From: Prunella strophiata
Taxonomy: Eukaryota > Chordata > Aves > Passeriformes > Prunellidae
DNA: 64,000 nucleotides
Assembly: GCA_036583965.1 (NCBI GenBank)
Contig: JAZBQD010000001.1
Coordinates: 19,194,466 to 19,258,465, forward strand
Reading direction: 5' to 3'
Positions 35,169 through 47,829 of this stretch are shown here, piece after piece (positions within the stretch are counted from its first letter, which is position 1; every line of letters begins with the position of its first letter). The notes beneath the pieces were generated by a model that saw nothing but the letters and a program-made list of their open reading frames with translations, made no database searches and was not told the origin of the DNA. The position numbers and the translations under genes were made by a program.

Positions 35169-38139
35169 CACTGAGCTTTGGGCTTTGCTCTCATCCCACA
35201 TCCAAAATTTCCAGTCTCTGCAGCACTGCACTGAGTGCTGAAGATGGAGGGAACATTTTCCCCATATTAAACAAACAAACAAACAACAAAAAAAAAATTT
35301 AAAAAAAGAATTAGAAGTTGATTTCTGCATCTGAAAATAGGTGCTTAAAAATAGATCTGTGTGGCACCTTTGAAAGTCCAGGGAGATGGAGTTTAAACTT
35401 TCTCTGCAAGAAGCAAAAGGAAAGAAGAAAGGGAAAGCTGCTCACAAACAGCAGTGACATTCTGGAAGCAGAAAGGTTTCAGTTTATTTATGGTGTTAAA
35501 AACTTCAGGCAGAGTCATCATTTTAAAAAGCAAATCACAGAGTGAAAAATGCCAAGGAGATTACTAATAATGGCACTTTCCCCCTTTTTCTTCCATTTTA
35601 AAAAAAATTTAATTAAAAAAAAACAAAAGGTGAGAGACAGCATGTTCCACTGGAGTCTAATAGAGAGCATAAATCTGCACCATCTGCAGAAGTTTGACAC
35701 AGATTTGCCTCTCTTGCTGCACTTCCCAGGAGTTCTGAGCTGCAATTCCTTGTTGATGACAGCTCGCTGCAATTATGACAGAAAGCAATCATTAGCATCA
35801 GCCCTTCCTTACTTTTAGGAGAACCAGCAGCTTTTTCATTTCTTTCTTTCTTTTTTTTAAAAAAAGAAATCCTGAGAACTCCCCTTGCTTTAGGAGTTTA
35901 GCTGCTGATGGATTTTTCTAAGGAAAGGATCATCTTACGCTTTCTCAAGTTGTGAGTGTTATTGGCTCTATGAAATGTCTCTTTTTTTCTGCTTTTTTTT
36001 CTGTTCCAGAGGAGAAATGTTGCCAACTGATTAATATTTTAAGCATGTAGACAACCTGCAGACCTTGCTCTTCGACTCAGATTTCTCCTTCCTCCCCTCC
36101 CCAAAAATGGTTTTACTGCTTTAAACTCATTGTTCAGATTTCCTGCTCCCAGGTGAGACGTGATTATTTATTCACTTCATGTCACCAAAATTCAGGACAA
36201 ATAATTCTAGAAAGAGTTCAGCAAACAGTTAAAACAATATCACGTGGAATCTCTGTGGAGTTTGGCTGAGATTTCAGCTCCTTGCTTAAAATTATGTGGG
36301 TCAGCCTTATGATGTGGGCAGTGAATAGGAAAATCTGCTGCATTTCAGGCACTGAATTTTCCATGTCTTTAAAGAAAATGCTGGTGATGTTTCGTGCAAG
36401 AACATCTAGGATGCCAATTTAGGGGTTTGTGTGTACTCAAGGTAGTGCAAAGCAAGTTACAGTGTGCAGTTCAGCTCCTCTGGATAATTCATGGAGATTT
36501 GGTTTTATTTATTATTCAGATTTGGATTTCAGTATTCCACATTCTCGTGTGCAAGTGTAAGCTGAGAAATGGAGAGTTTTGGTGAGAAAAGAGAGATAAA
36601 GGAGCTGAAGAAGAACTTCCAGTGGCCTCTCTGTGCTGGCCAAGCCCCAAATCCATGATGGCTTTTTGTGGACCTCGAGACTGGGTGAGAGGAGCCACCC
36701 CAAAATTGCACCAAAACTGGAAAGTTGGTGGTTAAAATGAAAAAAACCCTTCCTGATATAATTTTTTTTCTAATAAATTCTGCATTATTTCTCTTCACAG
36801 GACCTATTTCTTCTCCTATCCCTTTTATTTGTTCACTTTTGATTTATATCTACATGAGAATTTCACTTTGGACTACTGGGAATAAGCACCAAACCCAGCC
36901 TTTAATTTTCATCCTTCGTTATTATTTGAATGTCCTTCTTCTCACCCCAGGTTTCTCCTGAATTGTTTGTTTGACTTCACTCTTGTTGAAAGGTTCATGG
37001 AAATGACTTCTAGAGGACAATAGACATGACAAGTGCAGCAGAATAAATGCTGATTTAAAAATTAAATGGAAATAGAGAATTTCTTCATATTGAGAGTCCT
37101 GAATGGCAATTGGCAACAAATAAATTGCACAAAAGGTGCTGTGCAGACCTTACATGAGTTCAGAAAGGTGATTCTTCTGCCAGTGAATATTAGGGAGATC
37201 CACAGTTCAGAAAAAGTATAAATTTAAAAGGATTCAGAACTATAAAAAACATATTTATGGGAGAAACTGGTTCTGCACCTTGGAGGTTCTCCCTTTCTTT
37301 TGGCTTCTTGTGACTAATTCTGATTTTCCTGCTGCTCCCTGTTGGTATTCAGCAACTCCTCATCAACTTTCTGCTTTCACTGAGATCAGGGACCCATTTA
37401 GGTGCACTCAACCTGGGCCTACCTGAGTTTTTCATCTGTAGGCAAGCTGGGTTTGTGCTCATTTTAGTGGTAAAATCTGCATCTTAAATATTTGCAGAGT
37501 TCCTCACATCTGTTGTAAAACCACAGATGTGCCTCTCTGTAGATATATATACTTCAGTGTGATATATTATGTTTTATAATTAAAATTTTATTGAATTTTA
37601 ATATAAAAACAAATTCATACATTAAAAATTAAGTAGAGAACAAACATGTGTGGTATCAGGAGGATACAAGCTCCAGTGCAGTAGGACAACAACATCTGAC
37701 CCATAAAAAACACCCTGCTTTACTTCTAAAATACCTTTGTGGCTGGGAGATTAGTGGGATGTATTACTGAGATTCCAATATTTGGGAAAAAAAATATTGT
37801 TTTGTCATTTCCATTGATAAGGAAAGGAGCAGCTTTTGAAATCCCTCAATTAAACCTTGGAAAACAAATGGATTTTGACAGAGCATGGCCTCCCAACCAG
37901 CAGAAAGAGTTATTTGTGGGATAAAGTCAATATTTTAGAGCAGAATAAAGGGCTTTATTTCTTGCAGCGTCCAGGGGAGAACAAGAATTTGGATACTGGA
38001 GATCTGAGCTTGAATCCAGGAATAACCCAGCCCTTACTTGCACTCCTTCCCTGGGCAAAGGTAAGCATTGGATACACAGGGTAACTTACTCCTTGTAGGA
38101 TGTGTGTCAGGAAAGATGGAAAGGTGGAGAGCCAAGAGC
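35169..38139. other. Non-coding sequence, no gene seen
   Basis: About 3 kb of AT-rich single-copy sequence with short AAAC/A runs at 35271-35307. No exon, RNA gene or transposon recognised. Confidence 0.45.
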
Positions 38140-38470
38140 TTGGAGTGCCAGGAAGAGAGGGAATGGTTTCAAACCATTGGGGCTAGGTGGGATATTGGGA
38201 ATTAGGAATTGTTCCCTGGGAGAGTAGGGAGGGGATGGGATGGAATTGCCAGAGCAGCTGTGGCTGCCCCTGGATCCCTGGCAGTGCCCAAGGCCAGGCT
38301 GGACACTGGGGCTGGGAGCACCTGGGACAGTGGGAGGTGTCCCTGGGATGGGATGGGATGGGATGGGATGGGATGGGATGGGATGGGATGGGATGGGATG
38401 GGTGGAATGGAATGAGCTTTAAGGTCCCTTCCTGCCCAAACCATTCCATGAATTTATATTTCTGTGATAA
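38140..38470 (+). mobile_element. CR1 LINE 3' fragment with internal microsatellite
   Basis: Blocks include 'gtgggatattgggaattagg', 'ctgtggctgcccctggat', 'gggaggtgtccctggg', then a GGGAT array, then 'tggaatgagctttaaggtcc' and 'aaccattccatgaattt'. It shares the 'gggaattaggaattgttccc' variant with the copy at 13.1 kb, so both belong to the same CR1 lineage. Confidence 0.92.
38344..38402. repeat. GGGAT array inside a CR1, about 12 copies
   Basis: The array sits exactly where other CR1 copies have 'ccctgccatgg...tggaatgag', so it grew from the CR1's own GGGATGGAATG-like sequence. Confidence 0.95.
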
Positions 38471-39196
38471 TTACAAGTCATAATATGAGACCGTCCAGAG
38501 AAGTTCACCAACAAGATTTAATCTTTAAATCCCTGTCAGCTTTGGGGATAAAATTGCAATTTGGAGAAAATGAACAACCCAGCCTTGGCCAACAACAGGG
38601 ACAAGCAGATACTTCTCCACCAATTCCAACTCACAGGCACCACCTTGCTGTCCCTTCACTGATCCCATTTTTCTCTGATAAAAAGCAAACCCCAGCAGAG
38701 GATGTGTGAGAGAAAACAGAGCTGAAATATTTGAATGCTGTTACATAAAGGGGCGATGAGCCTTTACCTTGAACGCTGCTTTCATTTCCATTTCAAAAAA
38801 GCTACAGCTGAAGTGTAAAAAGTTCAGAGAGGGCTGATGGAAATGATTAGACAGAGGGTGAGATGTGCTTGTGACGAGAGCCTGTCAAGTTTGGAACATG
38901 AATTTTGTGGCTAACAAGGGTAAAAATGGCAAAAATGTATCAGATAAGGAATAGTTGATAGGGAATATCTCAGGAGGTTGCTGAGGATACCTTTCTGCTC
39001 CACTTTCTGCTGACACAAGAATCCAGGAACAGCCAAAAGATGTGGCAGGGCCCACAGCACAGGCTGGTGACAAGAGACAGGGCTTTGGGGTGGGATGTGG
39101 GATCATTGCCATAGGATTTTGAGACATCAGGAGTGTTTAAAGAATGAGGAATTAGAGATTTGGGTAGCAATATTTACATTAGATAAACTAAGGATA
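38471..39196. other. Non-coding sequence, no gene seen
   Basis: Single-copy sequence between two CR1 copies. No recognised feature. Confidence 0.45.
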
Positions 39197-39440
39197 GGAT
39201 CATGGAATCATTAAGGCTGGAAAAAACCCTCCAAGATCATAATTTTTGATCTCACCCCACCAATGCCCACTGAGCCACGCCACAAAATGCCACATCCCTC
39301 AGTTTTTGGACACTTCCAGGGATGTGACTCCACTGCTGCCCTGGCCAGCCTGTCCCAATGCTTCACCACTTTCTCCATAAAAAATCTTTCCTGATATCCA
39401 ACCTGAATCTCCCCTGGTGCAGCTTGAGGTGGGACCTCCT
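39197..39440 (-). mobile_element. CR1 LINE 3' fragment, divergent subfamily
   Basis: Reverse orientation: 'ggatcatggaatcattaagg', 'ctccaagatcataat', 'gacacttccagggatgtgac', 'ctgccctggccagcctgtcc', 'tttcctgatatccaacctga' and 'cccctggtgcagcttgaggt'. It belongs to a different CR1 subfamily from the copies with the 'gctgcccctggatccctgg' block. Related sequence may extend to about 39605. Confidence 0.85.
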
Positions 39441-40249
39441 TGCACATCAGCTCCTGGGACAGAGGGAGGTGTTGCCCAGGGCTGCCTCATCCCTTTGCTG
39501 TCCCTGCTGAATCTTTTCCAAGGATTTTGGAAGTTGTGCCCTGTCTCCAGCTCTCCCACATCCAGCAGCACCATCCTCAAAGGAGAAAACAGGCCCAAGC
39601 CCTGTTAAAAAAGTAAAATTTAACTTTTAAATCAGTTTCATAACCCACATCATCATTTTTTCCCTGTTATTTGAGGAGTCAGGCGGGAGCAATACCTGGG
39701 AGTTTCACTGATGAGCAGAGCCAGGCGTGTGGTGGCTGCAGAGTCCAGGAGTTCTGGGAGGAGCACACCCAGCCCCAGGTGCCCACACCTGCACACACAC
39801 GAGCCCTGAACTCAGCCTGACTCTGCACCTCCAGCTTCTCCCACACTTCCCCAATTAAACCATTCAGAACTCATGTTAACGAGCTGTCCACAGCCCTGCA
39901 AACTGATTTATCTGCTGATGACAGTCCGAGCTGCTGCCCAAACTGCTGGGGAGGAAAAGGTCTTTAATTTAGGGGTTGTTTTCTTTCATACTTTTTCCTT
40001 TTCCCACTGATTTTCACTTGCTGTTGCTTCACAATTAGCTCAAGGTCACAAGTTTAGGAGGTACCACAGGGTGATGTCAGCTCCACTTGGCATAAATAAT
40101 ATTTGTGTTCCTGTTTGTTAAATGAATGGATTAAATTAGGATTTTATTGGAGTAATGAAGCTTTTTATTTATTTAAAAAATGGGATTTTTCAAAGGGGAT
40201 TGCTAAGTCATTACAGATAATTATTTTTAGGGAATCTTTTAAAGGTGTC
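39441..40249. other. Non-coding sequence, no gene seen
   Basis: The left 160 bases may still be CR1. The rest is single-copy sequence without a recognised feature. Confidence 0.4.
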
Positions 40250-40328
40250 ACTCCCCATGGCAGGGGTTTGGAATGAGATGATCTTTAAGGCCCCTTCCAG
40301 CTCAAACCATTCTTTGATTCTGTGATTT
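40250..40328 (+). mobile_element. Short CR1 3' end
   Basis: 'gtttggaatgagatgatctt' then 'taaggccccttccagctcaa' and 'accattctttgattctgtga' match the last ~75 bases of CR1. Confidence 0.85.
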
Positions 40329-42297
40329 ACTGTTGCTATTTGTGCTCTGAGGATTTACTGAAAAGGAGTTTTTCAGGTTGGAAATTTATTGAGAGTATGA
40401 AGAGCTGATGGCTTCTATCTGGTGAAAAAAGGGGCATTTTCCTCTACTCACACATTTGCATTATTAATCTGCAAACTCACCAACACATCTGAATACACAG
40501 CTGAGTTATTCACCATTTACAGTTTATTGAAATCCAAAATAAACCTGTGATGAAAGATTGGATTATTCACAGATAATCTACAGCTCTCCCAAATGATCAC
40601 TTTATGACTGTGCACACAAAAAACAAACTCCTGGCTTATTTTTGATTTGGAAAAAAACCCCAAACCCTTCAGAAATGATTAATAGTAATTTTCAGGAATT
40701 TATTTTGGAGGAGACTGCCCTTATGTTGTCACATGTCCCATTAACACTGGCAGCAGGATATTGATTAGCCACAAACAAACTCTGCTTGCAATTATTTCAC
40801 TGCAAAGGAGCAACAAAAAGAAACTAAAAAAACAAATTTGGAGGTCTATAGATACTGTTTTGGTGAGTCTACAACAAGATAATTTAGAGATAAAACAGAA
40901 AAAGTGGTGCTAATTGTTATAGCTGTTGTTTTGGTACAACTTATATTCAACATTTTTTCACTATCAAATGATGTGAGGGAAAATTAAAGTTCTGTGAACT
41001 TGCAGTAAATGCATAAACATTCACAGTTGGATATTGACAGAAGACAGGGAAAGGGAAAATTATCATCCCTGCCATGTCAGTGCTCTTCTGTCCTGATGTT
41101 TCACTTCACTTCCAGGAAAATTTTCCTCAGTTCCAGCTGTCTTAAATCAGAGCTAAGGAAAAGGCCGTTGAGTTATCTCAGTGTCTTCAAGAAAACTCTC
41201 ACTGATAATAGAAAATAACAACCTTCAGACAGCACTTTTTACACCAGACTGTAAAATTTAATCGAGGGTTTTATCTTGCCATAGAAATTTGAGGGTATTT
41301 TATAAAAATCCCAGGAAACATTATTTTTTCTGTTCAGTCCCTTTTCTAAGGAATGGCTGTGGAATTGACTCCTTTTTTATTTAGATACTTCCAGGACCTG
41401 CACCTGTTGAATGACACAGGACTCTTCCAAGGGTAAAGTTAATTCCTCAGGAGGTTTGCAAAAATCCCAACCCTTCTCATGATGTTGAAGACTATTTTCA
41501 CATCTAACAGTGTCTTGGGGGAAAAAAAAAATATATATATATATATTTTACAGGAACTTGGTGAGGGATACACAACCTCTGCCACTCCCTGATGCAGGAG
41601 GGTGGGAAGCTGCACTCCACCCTGGGATTTTTTGGGAAACTCCATCCCATCCAGGGATTTTTTTGGGAGGATGGAGCCTGTAGGGTTGAGCCACCTCGTT
41701 CAGCATCAGAGGGAGGATAGCAGGAGCTGCCTGGGATAATCCCAGAGGATGCCCTAAATGCTCGTGTGTTTTGCAGCACTTTGAGGCTTTTTTGATGCTT
41801 CTAAGGAGGATGCAATTAGCTTTTCAATGATAAATAAATTAGAGATAGTTGATTTTGCATTCACACATTTGTTTTCTTTGCTTTCATGAGGGACTGCAGC
41901 CTGTTTATGATTTTCTTAGAAGTTTGAGAGACTTGCTTTGCTTAGTGACAAATCCTCCCCTCTAGGCAGCACAAGGAAAAAAAAAAAAAAAAAAAAAAAA
42001 GAGGAAAGCAAAGATAGTGGGAACCTACAAATGGCCAGTGTGTCTGCAGGGAAGGGAATCCCCTCAGGACTCCCAGAGGTTTGGTTTGTTTCCTGGCTGT
42101 TTATTTACGTAATTAGAGCTCATAATTCCACACAAGGCAAAGGGAAAGAAGAAGCAGCAACAAAAGAAATCATGGGAAGGCACAGGCAAAAATCAGTTGG
42201 TTATGCAGGACTGGAATAAGGCTCTGGTGGAACTTCAAAGATGGCTTTGGCTCTGCAGGTGGTGGTCACCAGCTGGTCTCCTGCATGGGTAGGACTT
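40329..42297. other. Non-coding sequence with small A/TA runs
   Basis: Single-copy sequence. An A-run plus TA dinucleotides lies at 41522-41546 and about 24 A at 41977-42000. No exon or other transposon recognised. Confidence 0.5.
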
Positions 42298-42668
42298 CAT
42301 GAAATCATGGGATGGTTTGGGAGGGAAGGGACCCCAAATCCCACCCAGTGCCACCCCTGCCATGGCAGGGACACCTCCCACTGTCCCAGGTGCTCCCAGC
42401 CCCAGTGTCCAGCCTGGCCTTGGGCACTGCCAGGGATCCAGGGGCAGCCACAGCTGCTCTGGGCACCCTGTGCCAGGGCCTGCCCACCCTCCCAGCCAAA
42501 AATTCCTTCCCAATATCCCATCTAAAATGCACCTCTTCCAGCTTACAGCCATTCCCTGTGTCCTGTCCCTCCATGCCTTGTCCCCAGTCCCTCTGCAGCT
42601 CTCCTTGAGCCCCTTTAGGCCCTGGAAAGGCTCTGAGCTCTCCCTGGAGCTGCTCCTCTCCACACTGA
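42298..42668 (-). mobile_element. CR1 LINE 3' fragment
   Basis: Reverse orientation, long copy: 'catgggatggtttgggaggg', 'gggacacctcccactgtccc', 'ccagtgtccagcctggcctt', 'gggatccaggggcagccaca', 'ttccttcccaatatcccatc', 'tgtcctgtccctccatgcct', 'gctctgagctctccctggag'. Layout matches the 9.1 and 21.8 kb copies. Confidence 0.92.
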
Positions 42669-44012
42669 GCAGTCCCAATTCCATCACTTATCACCCTGTG
42701 CAGAGATTTCCTCCACCACCACCACATGCAGCTGAGGGAGAAGCTCCTGAGCAGTCTGTGAAGCCATTGAGGACCATGATTTAGAGAGTGACATCCAAAG
42801 ATTTGCAGTAAGGCTTGATAATTCCCTTTAATTTGAATTTGGTAATTATTTTGTACATTCCAGCTTGGTGTTCACACCCACTTAGACAAGTCTTCCTATG
42901 GTTTCAGATTTTCAAGCAATTCCAAGAAGTTGGTAGAGGAGGTAAGGGTAATCCCACCACCAACCTGGAGCTGCTAATGGGCTAAAATTGTGCTATTTGG
43001 AGAAAATTTTTGCTTCAGGACAGAAAGTATCCAAAAAAAAAAATGCTTAAAGTAGCAAGAGTGTGGCTTGGACTTTGTACAAAAGAAAGAAAAAAATGCT
43101 TGTAAAAAGCAAAATCCAAGTAGAAAGAAATACTCTGCATAGTCATGTTAAAAGGGAGGTTAGTAGGGTCAAGGATAAGTTTTGTTTTGAGAACTGTGCT
43201 GCTGAGGAGTGCAAAGAATAACAAATAAGAAAAATGCGCCTTTTTTTCTGTCTCCTGAACGAAACACAGCATTTTGTGGAAGGTCAGTCACTGGGAGCTG
43301 ATGGGGGATGAGAGAGGCAGGTTCCCAGCTCAGCTGTACAGATAATTTCAGCCCCATTCTGTATGAGCAGTGGAATGAGGCTGTCCCAGCTTTGTCTCTG
43401 GGTGCATTTCCATCACACCCAGCACTGCCAGCTCTGCTGTGGGAGATCACATCAAGCACATTGCATTAGGGCAAGGAAATAGGGGCAGCGATAGCCCAGC
43501 CAGCAGGGCACTCCAGGCAATCAGAGCAGCCCAGCCACCCTCAGCTGAGACTTATAAACTGCAACAAGTTTATAAGATGGGGGAAATGTCATTTTTTTCC
43601 TTCCTAGGAACAGCTTTTATCTGTGTGTTTGTGTGAGAAGCAGCAAGGGGGGAAAGGAAGCACAGCCAGAGCTCTTCCATCCACCCAAGGCAGGATGGCT
43701 GTGGATCCTCTGCTCTGAAACCCTCCCTGTCACCTCCCAGGGACATCTGCTGGGTCTGCAAAAGGTGGAACTGGTGTCTCCACACTGCAATGGGCTGGGA
43801 GCAAGGTAGGTAACACAGAAATTGCTTCCAAGTGGTTTCTCCTTCTCCAAGAGGAGAGTGGAAGGGCTGGTTGGGCTCAGTGCTGTGGGAATAAATATCA
43901 GTGTGTAGATGATGGTATGGAAAGTAAGCAAAGAGTAAGGTGGGAAATAAGTTGGAGCTGTCTGGAATTGGATGATCAGAAATAATTGCACTATCAGAAA
44001 TGAACCTGGAGA
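42669..44012. other. Non-coding sequence, no gene seen
   Basis: Single-copy sequence. No recognised feature. Confidence 0.45.
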
Positions 44013-44100
44013 ATCACAGACTGGTTGGGGTTGGAAGGGACCTTAAAGACCACTTTGTTCCAGCCCCTTGTCATGGATGGGGAGGATGACAGGCACCTGC
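44013..44100 (-). mobile_element. Short CR1 3' end
   Basis: Reverse orientation: 'gaatcacagactggttgggg', 'ttggaagggaccttaaagac' and 'ttccagccccttgtcatgg' match the terminal CR1 block. It is truncated soon after. Confidence 0.8.
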
Positions 44101-45699
44101 AAAACTCTGGACAACTCCTGATGCTGACTAAAAAGAGAAACAAGGGGAAAAAAATTCAAGAAATCAAAAGAAATTATCCTCATTGTGAAAGTCAGACCAG
44201 TCTCAAAGTGCTTAACAGGCTTCAAGTCCCTCAACCCCTCTTGAGGGTGGAGGAAGGAGCTTCCCATGTGTTTTGGGAAGGGCAGGACCATGGGAGCTGT
44301 GTCTGTTTGCCAGGCCTATAGTGAGCACCTTGCCTGACATTAAGCAGAGGCAATAACTTTGTGATGACCTAAATTCATTTAAAAAAAGAATTACTAATGT
44401 ATATATTCAGGTCAATAGCACTTTCCCCAGGTTTCAATAATCGGATCAATTATCTGAATCCAATAAAATCTTATTAAAGAAATTCAGAATTATCTTTAGA
44501 ATAGCTGGCCTTGTAGTCCCTGAGTAGGTTACAAAAACTGCTATGAAGAATTAGTGTGACCTACTTTCTGGGAGGTACAGATATCATTATCATATCAGAG
44601 GTGCAGGCTGATAAGATGACTTCCATCTCTTATTGAAGAGAGTTTGGCAAAAACTCACACAAAACTTTAATCTAGCTCTCCAAATTATTTCATTTTCCTA
44701 AACTTCAGCTGAAATTTGAAAAGTCAAAGCATTGCATGGGAAAAAGCACCTCTTGAATGAAGTGAATGAGGTAAAGCAAACAGGGTGGTGGACATTTAAA
44801 GCACCTGGGGTGGGGACAAATTGTTGTTGTTGCAGGTCACAAATGCTTGGTCAGCTCAGGCACAGCCACGCTGACCCAGGGATGCTTTGCACCTCCTTCC
44901 ACAAAGTCAGTGAGGACTTGAATCCCAAGACAGGAGGAACTACAAAAAGCCAATGTTTTATTACAAAAGCCGATGGAAAACCTTCCAGCCTTCTCTCTGC
45001 CAGGTGAGATGTTTGGTTATTTTATTGCTTCTGAGACAGCCACTTTGTTAAAATGTGGCTGGGAACTTCCTTGTGTTTCTAAGCTGTTTTTTGGTGGGGC
45101 AACATTTGCAGATCTGGGCTGGGGAATGAGGCTGTGATGGGCAGAATTGCCCCAAGGGCTGCAAAAGCAAATCTTTGGTACCTCTGAGGTAACCTGACCT
45201 CCAGGCTGGTTGCGTCTGGAAGAAGTGTTTCCTTAAAAAATACCCTGGGATCTGTCAGGGCTGAGGTTTGGAGCTGTGGAAGGCAGCAGGGATTTAACTG
45301 GGGTTGCACTGGGCTCAGGTGGGCTCTGCACTGGTGTTTGTGGCATGGCACCTCTCCCTCAGGCACAGGAACCAGTGAAGGAGGGGTAGGAGGGTAGGAA
45401 CCTCCTGGTTCCTGGAGGTTCCAGCTGGTTTTACCTCAGCTCTACCCCATCCAGCTGGAGGTGTGGAAGATGCTGTGCTCCTGCTGAGCTCACTGTTCCC
45501 ACCACAAGCAGTAAGGAGCTTCTCCAAGCTATGCAAACACAGAATCAGGTCACAAAAGGGCTCCAAACACTGGTAACCCTTTTGTGAGGTTACCAGAGAT
45601 GTGATGCCCGCACGTGGGGCCAGAACTGCCTTGTGCCAACCAGTGGAGATGGCACTGGGAGCACTGCCAGCAGTGCTCACACCCTCCTGTCCCCTCAGG
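44101..45699. other. Non-coding sequence, no gene seen
   Basis: Single-copy sequence. It becomes GC-richer after about 45100. Open frames on both strands at 45079-45870 follow from the rising GC content, and none shows a domain. Confidence 0.45.
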
Positions 45700-46117
45700 C
45701 CACCCTGCAGCCGGCCATCCCTCACCCACCCACCCACGGCCACCAGGCCGAGCGCGGCAAAGGCGGCAGAGCAGCTGTGGGACCCCCACACCACCGGGCC
45801 CTGCGCGTGGCCAGGACGATTTTCCAGGAGTTAATTAGGAAGCCGAGGCTCTGGGAGCCCGTTGGAGAGCGCTGAGCAATCCCAGCTGCTCCGCAGGCCC
45901 CGCTGGCGTGGCAGAGCCAGGCCCTCCTCCCTCGCAGCCGCGGGCTTTGATCTCGCCAGTATCAAACCAGTTGGGCCCCAGTAGGGTGGTGGGAGCAGCG
46001 GGAGCCACTGGTGGCCTGTGGCTCAGGGCAGCCACCTTCTCTCCACACAGGCCCGCTGGCCCCCGCTCGGCGGCGGGACATCAAGGCAGGGCCGACCGAC
46101 GGGCGCGTTAATTAGGA
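45700..46117. promoter_or_regulatory. Small CpG-rich block (CpG-island-like)
   Basis: By hand I count roughly thirty CG dinucleotides in about 420 bases, against very few in neighbouring kilobases. The block includes 'gccgagcgcggcaaaggcgg' (45748-45767), 'ctcggcggcggga' (46067-46079) and 'gaccgacgggcgcgtt' (46094-46109). A TTAATTAGGA homeodomain-type word occurs at 45831-45840 and again at 46108-46117. There is no TATA box or clear coding exon next to it. It could be an orphan CpG island, a distal promoter or a CpG-rich enhancer. Confidence 0.5.
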
Positions 46118-46400
46118 GGCTGAAATTATAATGTCGTGTTAAAAGAACAAAGAGCCTCCAAAGGAAAAATATGTGCCGCATATCTGACAAAGATAAATTG
46201 GATTATTCAAAATATTCCTGATGAAATGTTACATTTTGCAACTAATTATCAATCTGTTTTATCTCCGGACCAGCTGGGCATTTTTGTGCATGCAAGACCT
46301 GCCTTACCAATGATCTTAAGATGTCACTGTAGCGTTTACATCTTTTATTTCAAGATTTAAATAACTAGGAAGTAGCTAATGTAATTCACTGCTGAGAAGA
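46118..46400. promoter_or_regulatory. Candidate conserved non-coding block
   Basis: Sequence changes abruptly from CpG-rich to AT-rich with dense motifs: SOX-type AACAAAG (46146-46152), AGATAA near 46190, TTCAAAATATTCC, AACTAATTATCAATC (near 46239), and an isolated 'atctccggacc'. There is no repeat and no convincing frame. Read with the CpG block it looks like one composite regulatory region. Conservation was not testable. Confidence 0.4.
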
Positions 46401-47829
46401 AAGGCTAGTTAGTTGAATGCTTTCCAAAGTGATCTTTTCCTAATGAACTTCTCTGGACTGTGAGTAATGAGGCTTTATTCAAATAATGTTTAAGAAAGGT
46501 TTTTATAATGTAATTTTTTAAAGAAAGAGCAACATTTAATGCATTTAAAATATCTTTATTAATCCTATACTGCCTCATGTAGCATTAAAGCATTGTGAAT
46601 ATTTGGTTTTGTTCCTTCTGAATGTTCCTTTTGTGATGAACTGGTTGTAGTAGCAATGGAGCTATAGAAATTGGGCAATTATCTCGTAAATGTTCAGTGA
46701 TATCTTACAAATTACAGTCTGACATGATTACAGAGCCATTTTGCTGTAAAAGCATTTGTTGTTTAAGTATATTTATACACCACAGTGGTCTGTATTTCCC
46801 CTAGTCCCTACTCAGACACTGCTCCTACATGCAAGCACTGAGCTTTGCTACCTCTGCTATAGCTCACCTTTGGGACAGCTGTGCTGAGATTAATCTGCTG
46901 GAGGGGTCATAAAAATTTTCTTTTGACTGTGATTTTGTGGTAGTTTTCAACTGGAACAGGATACCCTATAGGTTCCCTACAACAGCAGTGGTCTGCAATA
47001 TTTTGGATTCTTCACAAGTTTCTGAAGTTCTCCTGGAAGTATTCTGGCAAATTTTGCTTTTATGGCACTGAACTGACAGGGTGGCCAAAAAAAAGATTAA
47101 GAAATGAAATATTTTAACATAACATCTGCTTGGGCAATTTCTAGGAAGGGACAACCACAAATGTATTTGGGCAAACCTCCCTATTTTTGATTAACTAATG
47201 AAATGGCATCATTGAGTATGGGCTGATCTCATCCTCCAAAAGGTTGACTCCCACTGCTTATGGGGCCTGACTGATTCACCCCATGATTACACTTTTCTGA
47301 AGTTGGCTTTATTTACAGCAGAATATCAGCTCAAAAAGGACTCCACTCTAGATCTTGAATTTTCTGCTTCTATCTCCCAATAGTTAAATTTTAAACACTA
47401 TATCCAAACTATATTTCCTGGAGAAGTTTTCCTGGAGAACAGGAACTGAACGTGGAGATTTCAGCCAGTGATATATGGAATAAAAGCAAAGCAGTTTACT
47501 CAGCCCATCATTTTTTTCCTCCCCCTTCTACAGAGTGAATTTTGTCCCACCTGATGATCATTTTAACTGTTCAGAGCAAGTTCTGCTTCATTGTAGAAAT
47601 TAATTTGCTCTGCCTTTTAAAAAGGCTCTTCCCAAAGCTGATCAGTGCATTCCCTGCTTTTTTTCATGCTCTATCAGGGTCTGATCCTGCTAAGAGCAGG
47701 AGGTGCTTGGCTCACTGACCTTCTCCCAGAAATCCTGCCAGTTAGGAGTGGTCAGCACCTGGCAGGATTTGGCCTTTGCTTTGCACAAAAACCTCCCTCA
47801 GTTTGAATGTTTCATAATGTATGTTTAAA
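46401..47829. other. Repeat-free non-coding sequence
   Basis: About 1.4 kb of AT-rich sequence with no transposon, microsatellite or exon recognised. The absence of repeats fits a constrained region but is not proof. Confidence 0.45.
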
